A program made the translations under genes and the position numbers. From WHSM01 sp050701635 (lineage in GTDB: Bacteria > Actinomycetota > Actinomycetes > Mycobacteriales > Micromonosporaceae), in contig JBOGDF010000093.1 of the NCBI GenBank assembly GCA_050701635.1, positions 1-15,926 on the forward strand: a stretch of 15,926 bases of DNA. The letters run 5' to 3'. A model generated the notes under the pieces. That model worked only from the letters and a program-made list of their open reading frames with translations. It was not told where the DNA came from and ran no database searches. Of the stretch, positions 7,316 to 13,594 are shown piece after piece (the first letter of the stretch is position 1; each line of letters starts with the position of its first letter).

Positions 7316-8065
7316 TCAGTCCGTCTGCAGCCGGAAGGTCTTGCCGATCGGGAGCACCCCGAGGAACTTGCCGATCGCCAGCCCGAACCAGTACATGCCG
7401 GCGCACACCATCGCCGCGAAGAACGACACCAGTGCGGTGATGTCGCCGATCAGCGCCCGCAGGTGGCCCTCCTCGATCATCCGCAGGTACTCCGGCCCCT
7501 GGGACCGCGCCAGCTGGAAGCTGAGTACGTCGGCGACGGTGAGCACGTGGCCCTGGTACACGATCGGCTGCAGGAACGGCGCCAGCGCCGGGTAGTTGGC
7601 GAGCCAGAACAGCCCGCCCCACAGGGCTCCACCGAGCAGCGACGTGATCACGTAGCTGCGGCTGATCAGCAGCACCACGTCCATCAGCACCGCGGTCAGG
7701 ATCAGCGTCTCCGGCCAGGTGTAGTTGATCGGCAGGTGCGCCCACCACTCGAAACTGACCATCCGGGAGATCCACTGCGCACCGACCAGGCAGACCGCGC
7801 CGATGGTGGCGCCGATCGGCAGCCGCAGCTTGTCCCACAGGATGTACTGCAGCGCCGCCGGCAGGATGATGTTGACCGCCGGGGTGAGCAGCGGCCACCA
7901 CTGCCGGTCCTTCCAGTCCACCCAGAACGACCAGTCGCCGGCGAGCAGCATGCTGTTCATGTGGATCCCGCCGGTGATCAGCAGCAGCGCACTGATGATC
8001 ACCAGGTAGTCCCACCGCCGCGGGATCTCGACACCCGCGGCCAGCTTCACCTCAGCGTTGGTCAC
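7316..8065 (-). CDS. bmoA: Copper membrane monooxygenase subunit A (PmoA/AmoA family)
   Basis: This 249-residue integral membrane subunit matches PmoA/AmoA, with about six or seven predicted transmembrane helices and very high W/L/I content. Diagnostic strings are GDWSFWVDWKDRQWWP (43-58), PAALQYILWD, a WWAHLPINYTWPE segment and GPEYLRMIEEGHLR (190-203), all well-known landmarks of this family and of the usual pmoA diagnostic PCR region. The GTG start overlaps the bmoC stop by four bases (GTGA), and GGAGGAG lies just upstream, so it is translationally coupled. It has no metal ligands of its own in PmoA structures but stabilises the trimer with B and C. Gene order C-A-B is that of methane, ammonia and actinobacterial butane monooxygenase operons. 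Confidence 0.96.
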   Translation of the reverse strand: MTNAEVKLAAGVEIPRRWDYLVIISALLLITGGIHMNSMLLAGDWSFWVDWKDRQWWPLLTPAVNIILPAALQYILWDKLRLPIGATIGAVCLVGAQWISRMVSFEWWAHLPINYTWPETLILTAVLMDVVLLISRSYVITSLLGGALWGGLFWLANYPALAPFLQPIVYQGHVLTVADVLSFQLARSQGPEYLRMIEEGHLRALIGDITALVSFFAAMVCAGMYWFGLAIGKFLGVLPIGKTFRLQTD

Positions 8066-8910
8066 GGCTCCTCCGTGGTACGCAGCTCTTCGGTGGTACG
8101 CAGCGGCGGCAGCTCGTTGCGAACCAGCTCACCGACCCGCATCGCCGTGGAGAACCAGATCGCGAACGTCGCGAACAGCAGGTACGCGAAGAGCACGAAC
8201 GGCCAGTGCAGCGGTGCCGAGAAGACCTCCTCGGTCTGCCAGAAGGTGTGGCCGAACTCGTTGAACGCCACCTGGAACATCAGCAGCAGGGAGCCGCCCA
8301 CCACCAGCGCGAACGACACCGGCAGCGCCTTGCCGCCGAACAGGTGCGGCAGCCGGGTCCGCCCGTACAGGTACGCCGCGAACGATAGGTAGATCATCAG
8401 CGGGAAGGCGCCGTAGAACAGGCCGATATGGCTCGGGGTGAACGCGGTGTCCCGCAAGGTCACCTGGTGCCACGCCGCGTCCTGCTCGGCGAAGTAGCTT
8501 CCCCCGAAGTACGCCGCCGCGGCGAACGCCGCGACGATCAGCCACAGCCGCCAGATCCGCCGGGTCTCCTCCACCGGGGTGAGCGGCGTACGGGCCGCCT
8601 TGGCGCCGCTGATGATCAGCCAGGCGTACCCGGCGCCGACCAGCAGCGGCAGTACGCCGATGTTGAAGAAGAACAGCGTCATCCAGTAGAGGTCGAAGTC
8701 GGGCATCGTCGCGTCCAGCCCGTTGTCGAACGCGAAGGCCTGCTGCCACAGCCGCCAGAAGCCGGCGATCGCGAACACCGGGAGCACGGCCAGCACGATC
8801 TGCCACCAGCCGCCGATGTCGCGTACGGAGGGCTCGTCCTCGCGTGGCGGCACCGGCGGGCCGGACACCGATGACGTCCAGACATGGTGTGCCCGTTCCA
8901 GTAGGACCAT
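8062..8910 (-). CDS. bmoC: Copper membrane monooxygenase subunit C (PmoC/AmoC family)
   Basis: This 282-residue membrane subunit matches PmoC. The first metal site is present in EQDAAWHQVTLRDTAFTPSH: Asp144, His148 and His161, with the same spacing as Asp156/His160/His173 of M. capsulatus PmoC. The second site is in NEFGHTFWQTEEVFSAPLHW: Asn217, His221 and His235, matching Asn227/His231/His245. About six transmembrane segments are visible, and FDLYWMTLFFFNIG (72-85) is typical. The ATG at 8910 is chosen because GAAGGGGG (8917-8924 on the plus strand) sits 6 nt upstream; an open extension to 9057 would run through the promoter and into the divergent regulator. The C-terminus ends in a duplicated RTTEE. 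It is first in the operon, behind a well-formed promoter. Confidence 0.96.
   Translation of the reverse strand: MVLLERAHHVWTSSVSGPPVPPREDEPSVRDIGGWWQIVLAVLPVFAIAGFWRLWQQAFAFDNGLDATMPDFDLYWMTLFFFNIGVLPLLVGAGYAWLIISGAKAARTPLTPVEETRRIWRLWLIVAAFAAAAYFGGSYFAEQDAAWHQVTLRDTAFTPSHIGLFYGAFPLMIYLSFAAYLYGRTRLPHLFGGKALPVSFALVVGGSLLLMFQVAFNEFGHTFWQTEEVFSAPLHWPFVLFAYLLFATFAIWFSTAMRVGELVRNELPPLRTTEELRTTEEP
8068..8103 (-). repeat. 18-bp tandem duplication supplying the bmoA ribosome site
   Basis: Two adjacent 18-bp units (minus-strand CTGCGTACCAC(C/G)GA(A/G)GAG, differing at 2 positions) encode the repeated RTTEE at the end of BmoC. Only the downstream unit reads GGAGGAG; the upstream unit reads CGAAGAG. 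That GGAGGAG is the Shine-Dalgarno sequence for the overlapping GTG start of bmoA. Confidence 0.75.
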
Positions 8911-8952
8911 GGCGCGCCCCCTTCGGACATGTCTCCAGCGCGTGTCGTAGAA

Positions 8953-8979
8953 CTTTACAAACCGAGTATTTGTGTAAAG
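8953..8979. promoter_or_regulatory. Inverted-repeat operator candidate for the divergent TetR regulator
   Basis: CTTTACA (8953-8959) and TGTAAAG (8973-8979) form a perfect 7-bp inverted repeat with a 13-bp spacer, in an AT-rich pocket of an otherwise GC-rich window. A third copy of the half-site, GTGTAAAG, lies at 9001-9008. The palindrome overlaps the predicted -10 of bmoC, where a TetR-type repressor would act. Binding by the adjacent regulator is inferred from position. Confidence 0.65.
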
Positions 8980-8993
8980 CCACGATACGTCAA
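8965..8993 (-). promoter_or_regulatory. Predicted sigma70-type promoter of the bmo operon
   Basis: On the minus strand TTGACG (plus coordinates 8988-8993) is followed after exactly 17 nt by AATACT (8965-8970), a good -35/-10 pair for a housekeeping sigma factor. Transcription would begin near 8955-8959, leaving a leader of about 45-50 nt before the bmoC ATG at 8910. No clear matching promoter was found for the divergent regulator. Confidence 0.55.
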
Positions 8994-9010
8994 GTGGAAC
9001 GTGTAAAGTC

Positions 9011-9625
9011 GTGGGCGTGGCTACCAGAGGTACGTTCCAGTCGTCGGTCCGTACCATGCTGCGCGATCAGCTCCTGGACGCGGCCCGAGATCTGATAATT
9101 GACGGCGGTTGGTCCCAGGTACGCATGGCCGACGTCGCCCGCCAGGTCGGGGTCAGCCGGCAGACCGTCTACAACGAGTTCGGCACCAAGGAAGGGCTCG
9201 GCCAGGCGGTCGCGATGCGGGAGGCCGACCGCTTCCTCACCGGCATCTCCGCGCGGCTCGACGAGCACCGCGACGACCTGTCCGAGGCGATCCGGTCAGC
9301 GGTCGAATTCACCCTCCTCGAAGCCGCCGACAACCCGGTGCTGAAGGCCGTACTGACCGCAACCCGGGGCGGCGCCGACGAGCTGCTGCCGTTCTTCACC
9401 ACCCGGTCCGAGCCGATCCTCAACGCCGCCGTGGCGCTGCTGTTGCACTACCTCGACACCCACTGGCCAGATCTGGAGATCAGCGCGGATCACCGCCGGT
9501 TCGTCCTGGAGTCGGTGGTACGGCTGGTGATCAGCCACCTGGTGATGCCGCTCGCCCCGGCCGAGGAGATCGCGCATCAGATCGCCTGGCTCGCCCACCG
9601 CATCATCGACTTCCCGCAACGCTGA
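9011..9625 (+). CDS. TetR-family transcriptional regulator
   Basis: This 204-residue regulator is transcribed away from the monooxygenase operon. The N-terminal DNA-binding domain is clear: LRDQLLDAARDLIIDGG, then a helix-turn-helix at about residues 39-58 (MADVARQVGVSRQTVYNEFG) followed by TKEGL. The rest is an all-helical ligand-binding domain without a recognisable sensor motif. The HTH resembles alkane-locus TetR proteins (AlkX/AlkU type), from memory. The start is uncertain: GTG at 9011 or 9017 lacks a clear ribosome site, ATG at 9056 is too far in to be comfortable, and a TAAAGT just upstream could make a leaderless mRNA. It probably represses bmoCAB and perhaps itself through the TTTACA boxes. 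The effector is unknown. Confidence 0.9.
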   Translation: MGVATRGTFQSSVRTMLRDQLLDAARDLIIDGGWSQVRMADVARQVGVSRQTVYNEFGTKEGLGQAVAMREADRFLTGISARLDEHRDDLSEAIRSAVEFTLLEAADNPVLKAVLTATRGGADELLPFFTTRSEPILNAAVALLLHYLDTHWPDLEISADHRRFVLESVVRLVISHLVMPLAPAEEIAHQIAWLAHRIIDFPQR

Positions 9626-9811
9626 CCCGTAGCGGCACGGGGCATTGTCCAGCCAGCGTCGCCAGCAACCGTTTTCACAGCCGCACAGTGGACAATGCGG
9701 GTATTGCGCTGCCGTACCGGTGGGTAGCTCATCTCACTGCGCACAGCCGGTGTGGGCGTACCGGCGCCGTCATAAACTCCTCCTCAGCCGACCGCAGGAG
9801 GTGGCACGAAC
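9626..9811 (+). promoter_or_regulatory. Gap upstream of accA3 with a long-spaced inverted repeat
   Basis: This 186-bp gap holds no gene. GCATTGTCCA (9642-9651) and TGGACAATGC (9689-9698) form a perfect 10-bp inverted repeat with a 37-bp spacer, which could be a paired regulator site or a long-loop hairpin. TAAACT at 9773-9778 is a possible -10 for accA3 but lacks a good -35. GCAGGAGGTGG (9795-9805) is the strong ribosome site of accA3. Confidence 0.45.
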
Positions 9812-11578
9812 GTGCGCAAGGTACTCATCGCGAACCGTGGCGAGATCGCGGTACGCGTCATCCGCGCCTGCCGGGACGCCCGGCTGGGCAGCGTGGCGGT
9901 GTACGCGGACTCCGATCGCGACGCCCCGCACGCCCGGCTCGCCGACGAGGCGTACGCCCTGGGCGGCGACACACCGGGCGACACGTACCTGCGGATCGAC
10001 AAGCTGATCGAGGTCGCGAAGACAGCGCAGGCGGACGCCGTACACCCGGGATATGGGTTTCTGGCGGAGAACGCCGAGTTCGCGGAGGCGGTGATCGGCG
10101 CCGGGCTGATCTGGATCGGGCCGACGCCGCAGGCGATCCGCGACCTGGGTGACAAGGTGACCGCCCGGCACATCGCCGCCGACGCGGGAGCGCCACTGGT
10201 CGCGGGTACGCCGGACCCGGTGGCCGGGCCGGACGAGGTGGTGGCGTTCGCGCAGGAGCACGGGTTGCCGATCGCGATCAAGGCGGCGTTCGGCGGCGGC
10301 GGGCGCGGGCTCAAGGTGGCGCGCACCCTGGAGGAGATCCCGGAGCTGTTCGCCAGCGCCACCCGGGAGGCGGTCGCGGCGTTCGGCCGGGGCGAATGCT
10401 TCGTGGAGCGCTACCTGGACCGGCCGCGGCACGTCGAGGCGCAGGTGCTCGCCGACCAGCACGGCAACGTGATCGTGGTAGGCACGCGCGACTGCTCGCT
10501 GCAGCGCCGGCACCAGAAGCTGGTCGAGGAGGCGCCCGCCCCGTTCCTGACCGACGAGCAGCGGGCCACCATCCACACCTCCGCCAAAGCCATCTGCAAG
10601 AAGGCCGGCTACCACGGCGCCGGCACGGTGGAGTATCTGGTCGGCCAGGACGGCACCATCAGCTTCCTGGAGGTCAACACCCGGCTGCAGGTGGAGCACC
10701 CGGTCACCGAGGAGACCGCCGGCGTCGACCTGGTACGCGAGCAGTTCCGGATCGCCGACGGGGAGCAGCTGCGGTTCACCTCCGACCCGGAGCCCCGCGG
10801 GCACTCCTTCGAGTTCCGGATCAACGGCGAAGACCCGGGCCGCGGTTTCCTCCCGGCCCCGGGCACCGTCACGGTCTTCACCCCTCCCTCTGGTCCGGGG
10901 GTACGGGTGGACGCCGGCGTCGAGTCCGGCTCCGTGATCGGCGGCAACTTCGACTCGCTGCTGGCGAAGCTGATCGTCACCGGCGAGGACCGGCAGCAGG
11001 CGCTGGAGCGTTCCCGCCGCGCGCTGGCCGAGATGGTGGCCGACGGGATGGCGACCGCGCTGCCGTTCCACCGCGCGATCGTGGAGGACCCCGCGTTCGC
11101 GCCGGAAGAGGCCACGCAGCCGTTCTCCGTACATACCCGGTGGATTGAGACCGAGTGGAAAGCCGACCTGGCGCCGTTCACCGGCGCCGCGGCCACCGAA
11201 GCCGAGGCCACCGCACGGCAGACCGTCGTGGTGGAGGTGAACGGGAAACGGGTGGAGATCTCGCTGCCCGAGGGGTTGGGCGCGACCGGCGCCGCCCCGG
11301 CCACGGCCGCCGCGGGAGCGCGCAAGCGGAAGGGGCGCCACGGCGGCGGGTCCGCCGCCGGCGGCGACACGCTGGCCAGCCCGATGCAGGGCACCATCGT
11401 GAAGATCGCGGTCGAGGAAGGTCAGGAGGTTGCCGAAGGCGATCTGGTGGTCGTCCTGGAGGCGATGAAGATGGAGCAGCCGCTCTCCGCGCACAAGGCC
11501 GGCACGATCACCGGCCTGACCGCGGCGGTCGGCGACGTGGTCACCTCCGGCGCCGCGCTGTGCGAGATTAAGGGATGA
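9812..11578 (+). CDS. accA3: Acyl-CoA carboxylase alpha subunit (biotin carboxylase + BCCP)
   Basis: This 588-residue protein carboxylates its own biotin with ATP and bicarbonate and serves the beta subunits in actinobacteria. The biotin carboxylase domain (about 1-450) shows KVLIANRGEIAVRVIRAC at the N-terminus, ADAVHPGYGFLAEN, the glycine loop AFGGGGRGLK and the catalytic EVNTRLQVEHPVTE (287-300). A variable linker rich in Ala/Gly with an ARKRKGRHGGG stretch follows. The C-terminal biotinyl domain has EAMKM with biotinylated Lys553, then a hydrophobic end. The GTG start has an ideal AGGAGGTGG 7 nt upstream. Length matches family members of about 590-600. With the beta and epsilon genes at the left edge it forms a probable propionyl/acetyl-CoA carboxylase, although the genes are not one operon here. 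Confidence 0.97.
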   Translation: MRKVLIANRGEIAVRVIRACRDARLGSVAVYADSDRDAPHARLADEAYALGGDTPGDTYLRIDKLIEVAKTAQADAVHPGYGFLAENAEFAEAVIGAGLIWIGPTPQAIRDLGDKVTARHIAADAGAPLVAGTPDPVAGPDEVVAFAQEHGLPIAIKAAFGGGGRGLKVARTLEEIPELFASATREAVAAFGRGECFVERYLDRPRHVEAQVLADQHGNVIVVGTRDCSLQRRHQKLVEEAPAPFLTDEQRATIHTSAKAICKKAGYHGAGTVEYLVGQDGTISFLEVNTRLQVEHPVTEETAGVDLVREQFRIADGEQLRFTSDPEPRGHSFEFRINGEDPGRGFLPAPGTVTVFTPPSGPGVRVDAGVESGSVIGGNFDSLLAKLIVTGEDRQQALERSRRALAEMVADGMATALPFHRAIVEDPAFAPEEATQPFSVHTRWIETEWKADLAPFTGAAATEAEATARQTVVVEVNGKRVEISLPEGLGATGAAPATAAAGARKRKGRHGGGSAAGGDTLASPMQGTIVKIAVEEGQEVAEGDLVVVLEAMKMEQPLSAHKAGTITGLTAAVGDVVTSGAALCEIKG

Positions 11579-11637
11579 GTGAGATCAAAGACTGATCCGG
11601 TCCGCCCGGTCGTGCCGCGTCGCGATACTGTCTGATG

Positions 11638-11651
11638 AGCCGTTTGCGGCT
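11638..11651. other. Small hairpin upstream of the AAA+ gene
   Basis: AGCCG-TTTG-CGGCT forms a 5-bp stem with a 4-nt loop in the 112-bp gap between accA3 and the AAA+ gene. There is no T-tract after it, so terminator function is weakly supported; it may instead lie in the leader of the downstream gene. Confidence 0.3.
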
Positions 11652-11690
11652 GACTAGTCCGTCTGACCACCACCTACCCCACACGGAGCG

Positions 11691-13379
11691 ATGGCGCGCA
11701 CTCTCAAGGTCTCGTCGGTAGAGCACGGGGCGTTCCCGACGATCCGCGAAGCAATCGACGCTGCCCCCGATGACGCGGTGATCTCGATCGGCGAGGGCGA
11801 GTACGTCGAGACCCTCGACCTGTCCAACCGGCGGCTGACGCTCTCGTCCGCCGACGGCGCCGGCAAGGTCGTGATCAAGTCGATCTCGCCGTACGAGCCG
11901 GTGATCACCGGGCGCGGCGGGGCGGTCGGGCTCTACCAGCTCACCCTGCACGGCAACGACGGGTACGTGGTCGACGCCCGCGGCGGCAAGCTGCGGATCG
12001 ACGAGTGCGAGCTCAAGTCCAACCTGGACGCCGCCATCAACCTGCGCGACCAGGCGGAGTTCCAGATCACCAAGTCGAAGATCTCCGGCCGGTACGGCGT
12101 CGTGATCGAGGACTCCACCGGCACCGTCGAGGCGTGCGAGATCACCGACATCGGCGAGGACGGGATCATCGTACGGATGGGCGCCGACCCGGTGATCAGC
12201 TCCACCACGATCACCTCCTGCGGCTACCGAGGCATCTACGTCTACCAGTACGGCAAGCCCACCATCGAAGGCTGCGACATCTCGCAGACCGGCGGCGTCG
12301 GGATCGGGGTGGCGCACAACAGCACCCCGAAGATCCGGCGGTGCTGGGTGCACGACACCCAGAACGTCGGCATGTGGTTCGGCCCGGGCTGCCACGGTGA
12401 GGTGGAGGACTGCACGGTCACCAACACCGCGCAGCCGCCGGTCGACGTACAGGAGGGCGCGGACGTCACGGTCACAGACCTCAAGGACAAAGAAGGCGCC
12501 GCCAAGCCGGTGGTCGGCGCCGACGCCGCGTCCGCGGCCGCGGGGCAGCGCGACGAGGCGAAGGTCGAGTCGCTGCTCGCCGATCTGGACAAGATGATCG
12601 GGCTGCCGGGCGTGAAGAACGAGGTCCGCTCGATCATCGACGAGATGCAGGTCAACGAGTGGCGGCGCAGCGCCGGGCTGTCGGTCACCTCGACCAGCAA
12701 CCACCTGGTGTTCGCCGGCCCGCCTGGTACGGGTAAGACCACGGTGGCGCGCATCTACGGCCAGCTGTTGGCGGCGCTCGGCGTACTCCCCAAGGGTGGT
12801 TTCAAGGAAGTCGCCAGCCAGGACCTGGTCTCCCACTGGATCGGGCACACCGCCACCAAGACCGCCGAGGTGTTCGAAGAGGCGATGGGCGGCGTGCTGT
12901 TCATCGACGAGGCGTACACCCTCTCGCGGGGCCAGGGCGAGTCCAGCCAGCACGCTCGCGAGGCGATCGACACCATCGTGAAGATGATGGAAGACCACCG
13001 GCACGAGATCGCGGTGATCGCGGCGGGCTACAGCAACGAGATGCGTGGCTTCATGGACGCCAACCCCGGTCTGGCATCCCGGTTCGGAAAGACCATCGAG
13101 TTCTCCAGCTACGACCCGGACGAGCTGGTGCTGATCATCGAGCGGATCGCCAAGAGCGACGACTACGTGTGCACCGAAGAGTCGATGGCCGCGATCACCG
13201 AGCACTTCCACCGGATGGAGCGCGGCCCCAACTTCGGTAACGCCCGCGAGGCCCGCCGACTCTTCGAGGAGATCCGCAAGGGGCAGGCGCAGCGGCTGCG
13301 TACGCTCGGCCAGCGCCCCACCTCGCAGGAGCTACGCACCATCGAAGTGGACGACGTCCTCCTCGCCCTCGGCGCCTAG
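11691..13379 (+). CDS. Right-handed beta-helix / AAA+ ATPase fusion (CbbX-SpoVK-EccA type)
   Basis: This 562-residue protein joins two folds. Residues about 1-265 are a pectate-lyase-like right-handed beta-helix: the opening TIREAIDAAPDDAVISIGEG is followed by regular rungs such as PVISSTTITSCGYRGIYVYQ, PTIEGCDISQTGGVGIGV and PKIRRCWVHDTQNVGMWF. Residues about 290-560 are an AAA+ domain of the CbbX/SpoVK/EccA group: Walker A GPPGTGKT (343-350), Walker B VLFIDEAY with Asp406-Glu407, sensor-1 region IAAGYSNEM, arginine-finger region GLASRFGK and sensor-2 NFGNAREARRLFEE. There is no signal peptide, so it acts in the cytoplasm. The beta-helix may recognise a partner that the ATPase remodels; the partner is unknown. 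GGAG lies unusually close (2 nt) to the ATG. The stop codon sits in the CTAG duplicated by the adjacent MITE. Confidence 0.92.
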   Translation: MARTLKVSSVEHGAFPTIREAIDAAPDDAVISIGEGEYVETLDLSNRRLTLSSADGAGKVVIKSISPYEPVITGRGGAVGLYQLTLHGNDGYVVDARGGKLRIDECELKSNLDAAINLRDQAEFQITKSKISGRYGVVIEDSTGTVEACEITDIGEDGIIVRMGADPVISSTTITSCGYRGIYVYQYGKPTIEGCDISQTGGVGIGVAHNSTPKIRRCWVHDTQNVGMWFGPGCHGEVEDCTVTNTAQPPVDVQEGADVTVTDLKDKEGAAKPVVGADAASAAAGQRDEAKVESLLADLDKMIGLPGVKNEVRSIIDEMQVNEWRRSAGLSVTSTSNHLVFAGPPGTGKTTVARIYGQLLAALGVLPKGGFKEVASQDLVSHWIGHTATKTAEVFEEAMGGVLFIDEAYTLSRGQGESSQHAREAIDTIVKMMEDHRHEIAVIAAGYSNEMRGFMDANPGLASRFGKTIEFSSYDPDELVLIIERIAKSDDYVCTEESMAAITEHFHRMERGPNFGNAREARRLFEEIRKGQAQRLRTLGQRPTSQELRTIEVDDVLLALGA

Positions 13380-13594
13380 GGCCTGTCCTGTGGATCTTGG
13401 TCGAGCGAGACAGGTGTCAGGCGGCTGCGAGGGTGCCGACTCCCTCGATGCCTCACGCCCGGGACTCGGCACCCTCGCCGGCAAGGCGCAGGTTCGTCCG
13501 GATACCGGTGTTGTATTCGGACGGTTCTGCAACGCGGCCGGTCGTCGTCTGGTGCCTGTCGCAGCCGACTGAAGATCTACAGGACAGGCCCTAG
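13376..13594. mobile_element. 211-bp MITE-like element flanked by a CTAG target duplication
   Basis: The element proper runs 13380-13590, between direct CTAG copies at 13376-13379 and 13591-13594. Its termini are inverted repeats of 19 bp, GGCCTGTCCTGT(G/A)GATCTT, with one mismatch. The interior has no plausible gene but two strong hairpins: an 18-bp arm pair with one mismatch (13427-13444 and 13461-13478) and an 11-bp pair (13495-13505 and 13513-13523). A CTAG duplication and short GC-rich ends are consistent with mobilisation by an IS5-family transposase (from memory). A second copy starts at 15831 in opposite orientation. Both flanking convergent genes use a CTAG as their stop. Confidence 0.85.
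13427..13478. terminator. Long internal hairpin of the MITE, possible bidirectional terminator
   Basis: GCGAGGGTGCCGACTCCC and its near-perfect complement GGGACTCGGCACCCTCGC form an 18-bp stem (one mismatch) around a 16-nt loop. It lies between two convergent genes, so it could stop transcription from both sides. There is no U-tract, which is common in high-GC actinomycetes. Function is inferred. Confidence 0.4.

Noticed and set aside
6599..8392. A 597-codon open frame on the plus strand opposite bmoB and bmoA
   Set aside because: Its translation is low-complexity, and the opposite strand encodes unmistakable monooxygenase subunits; this is a GC-rich antisense shadow.
8911..9057. N-terminal extension of bmoC to an ATG at 9057
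   Set aside because: It would run through the promoter and operator and into the TetR coding region; the ATG at 8910 has a good ribosome site.
9770..11494. A 574-codon minus-strand open frame opposite accA3
   Set aside because: It shows no domain pattern and is explained by codon bias of the biotin carboxylase gene on the other strand.
11568..13211. A 547-codon minus-strand open frame opposite the AAA+ fusion gene
   Set aside because: Its Asp/Arg/Val-rich composition mirrors the sense gene; Walker motifs are on the plus strand.
13390..13572. A 60-codon ORF inside the MITE
   Set aside because: It has no ribosome site, spans both hairpins and resembles no transposase; the element appears non-coding.
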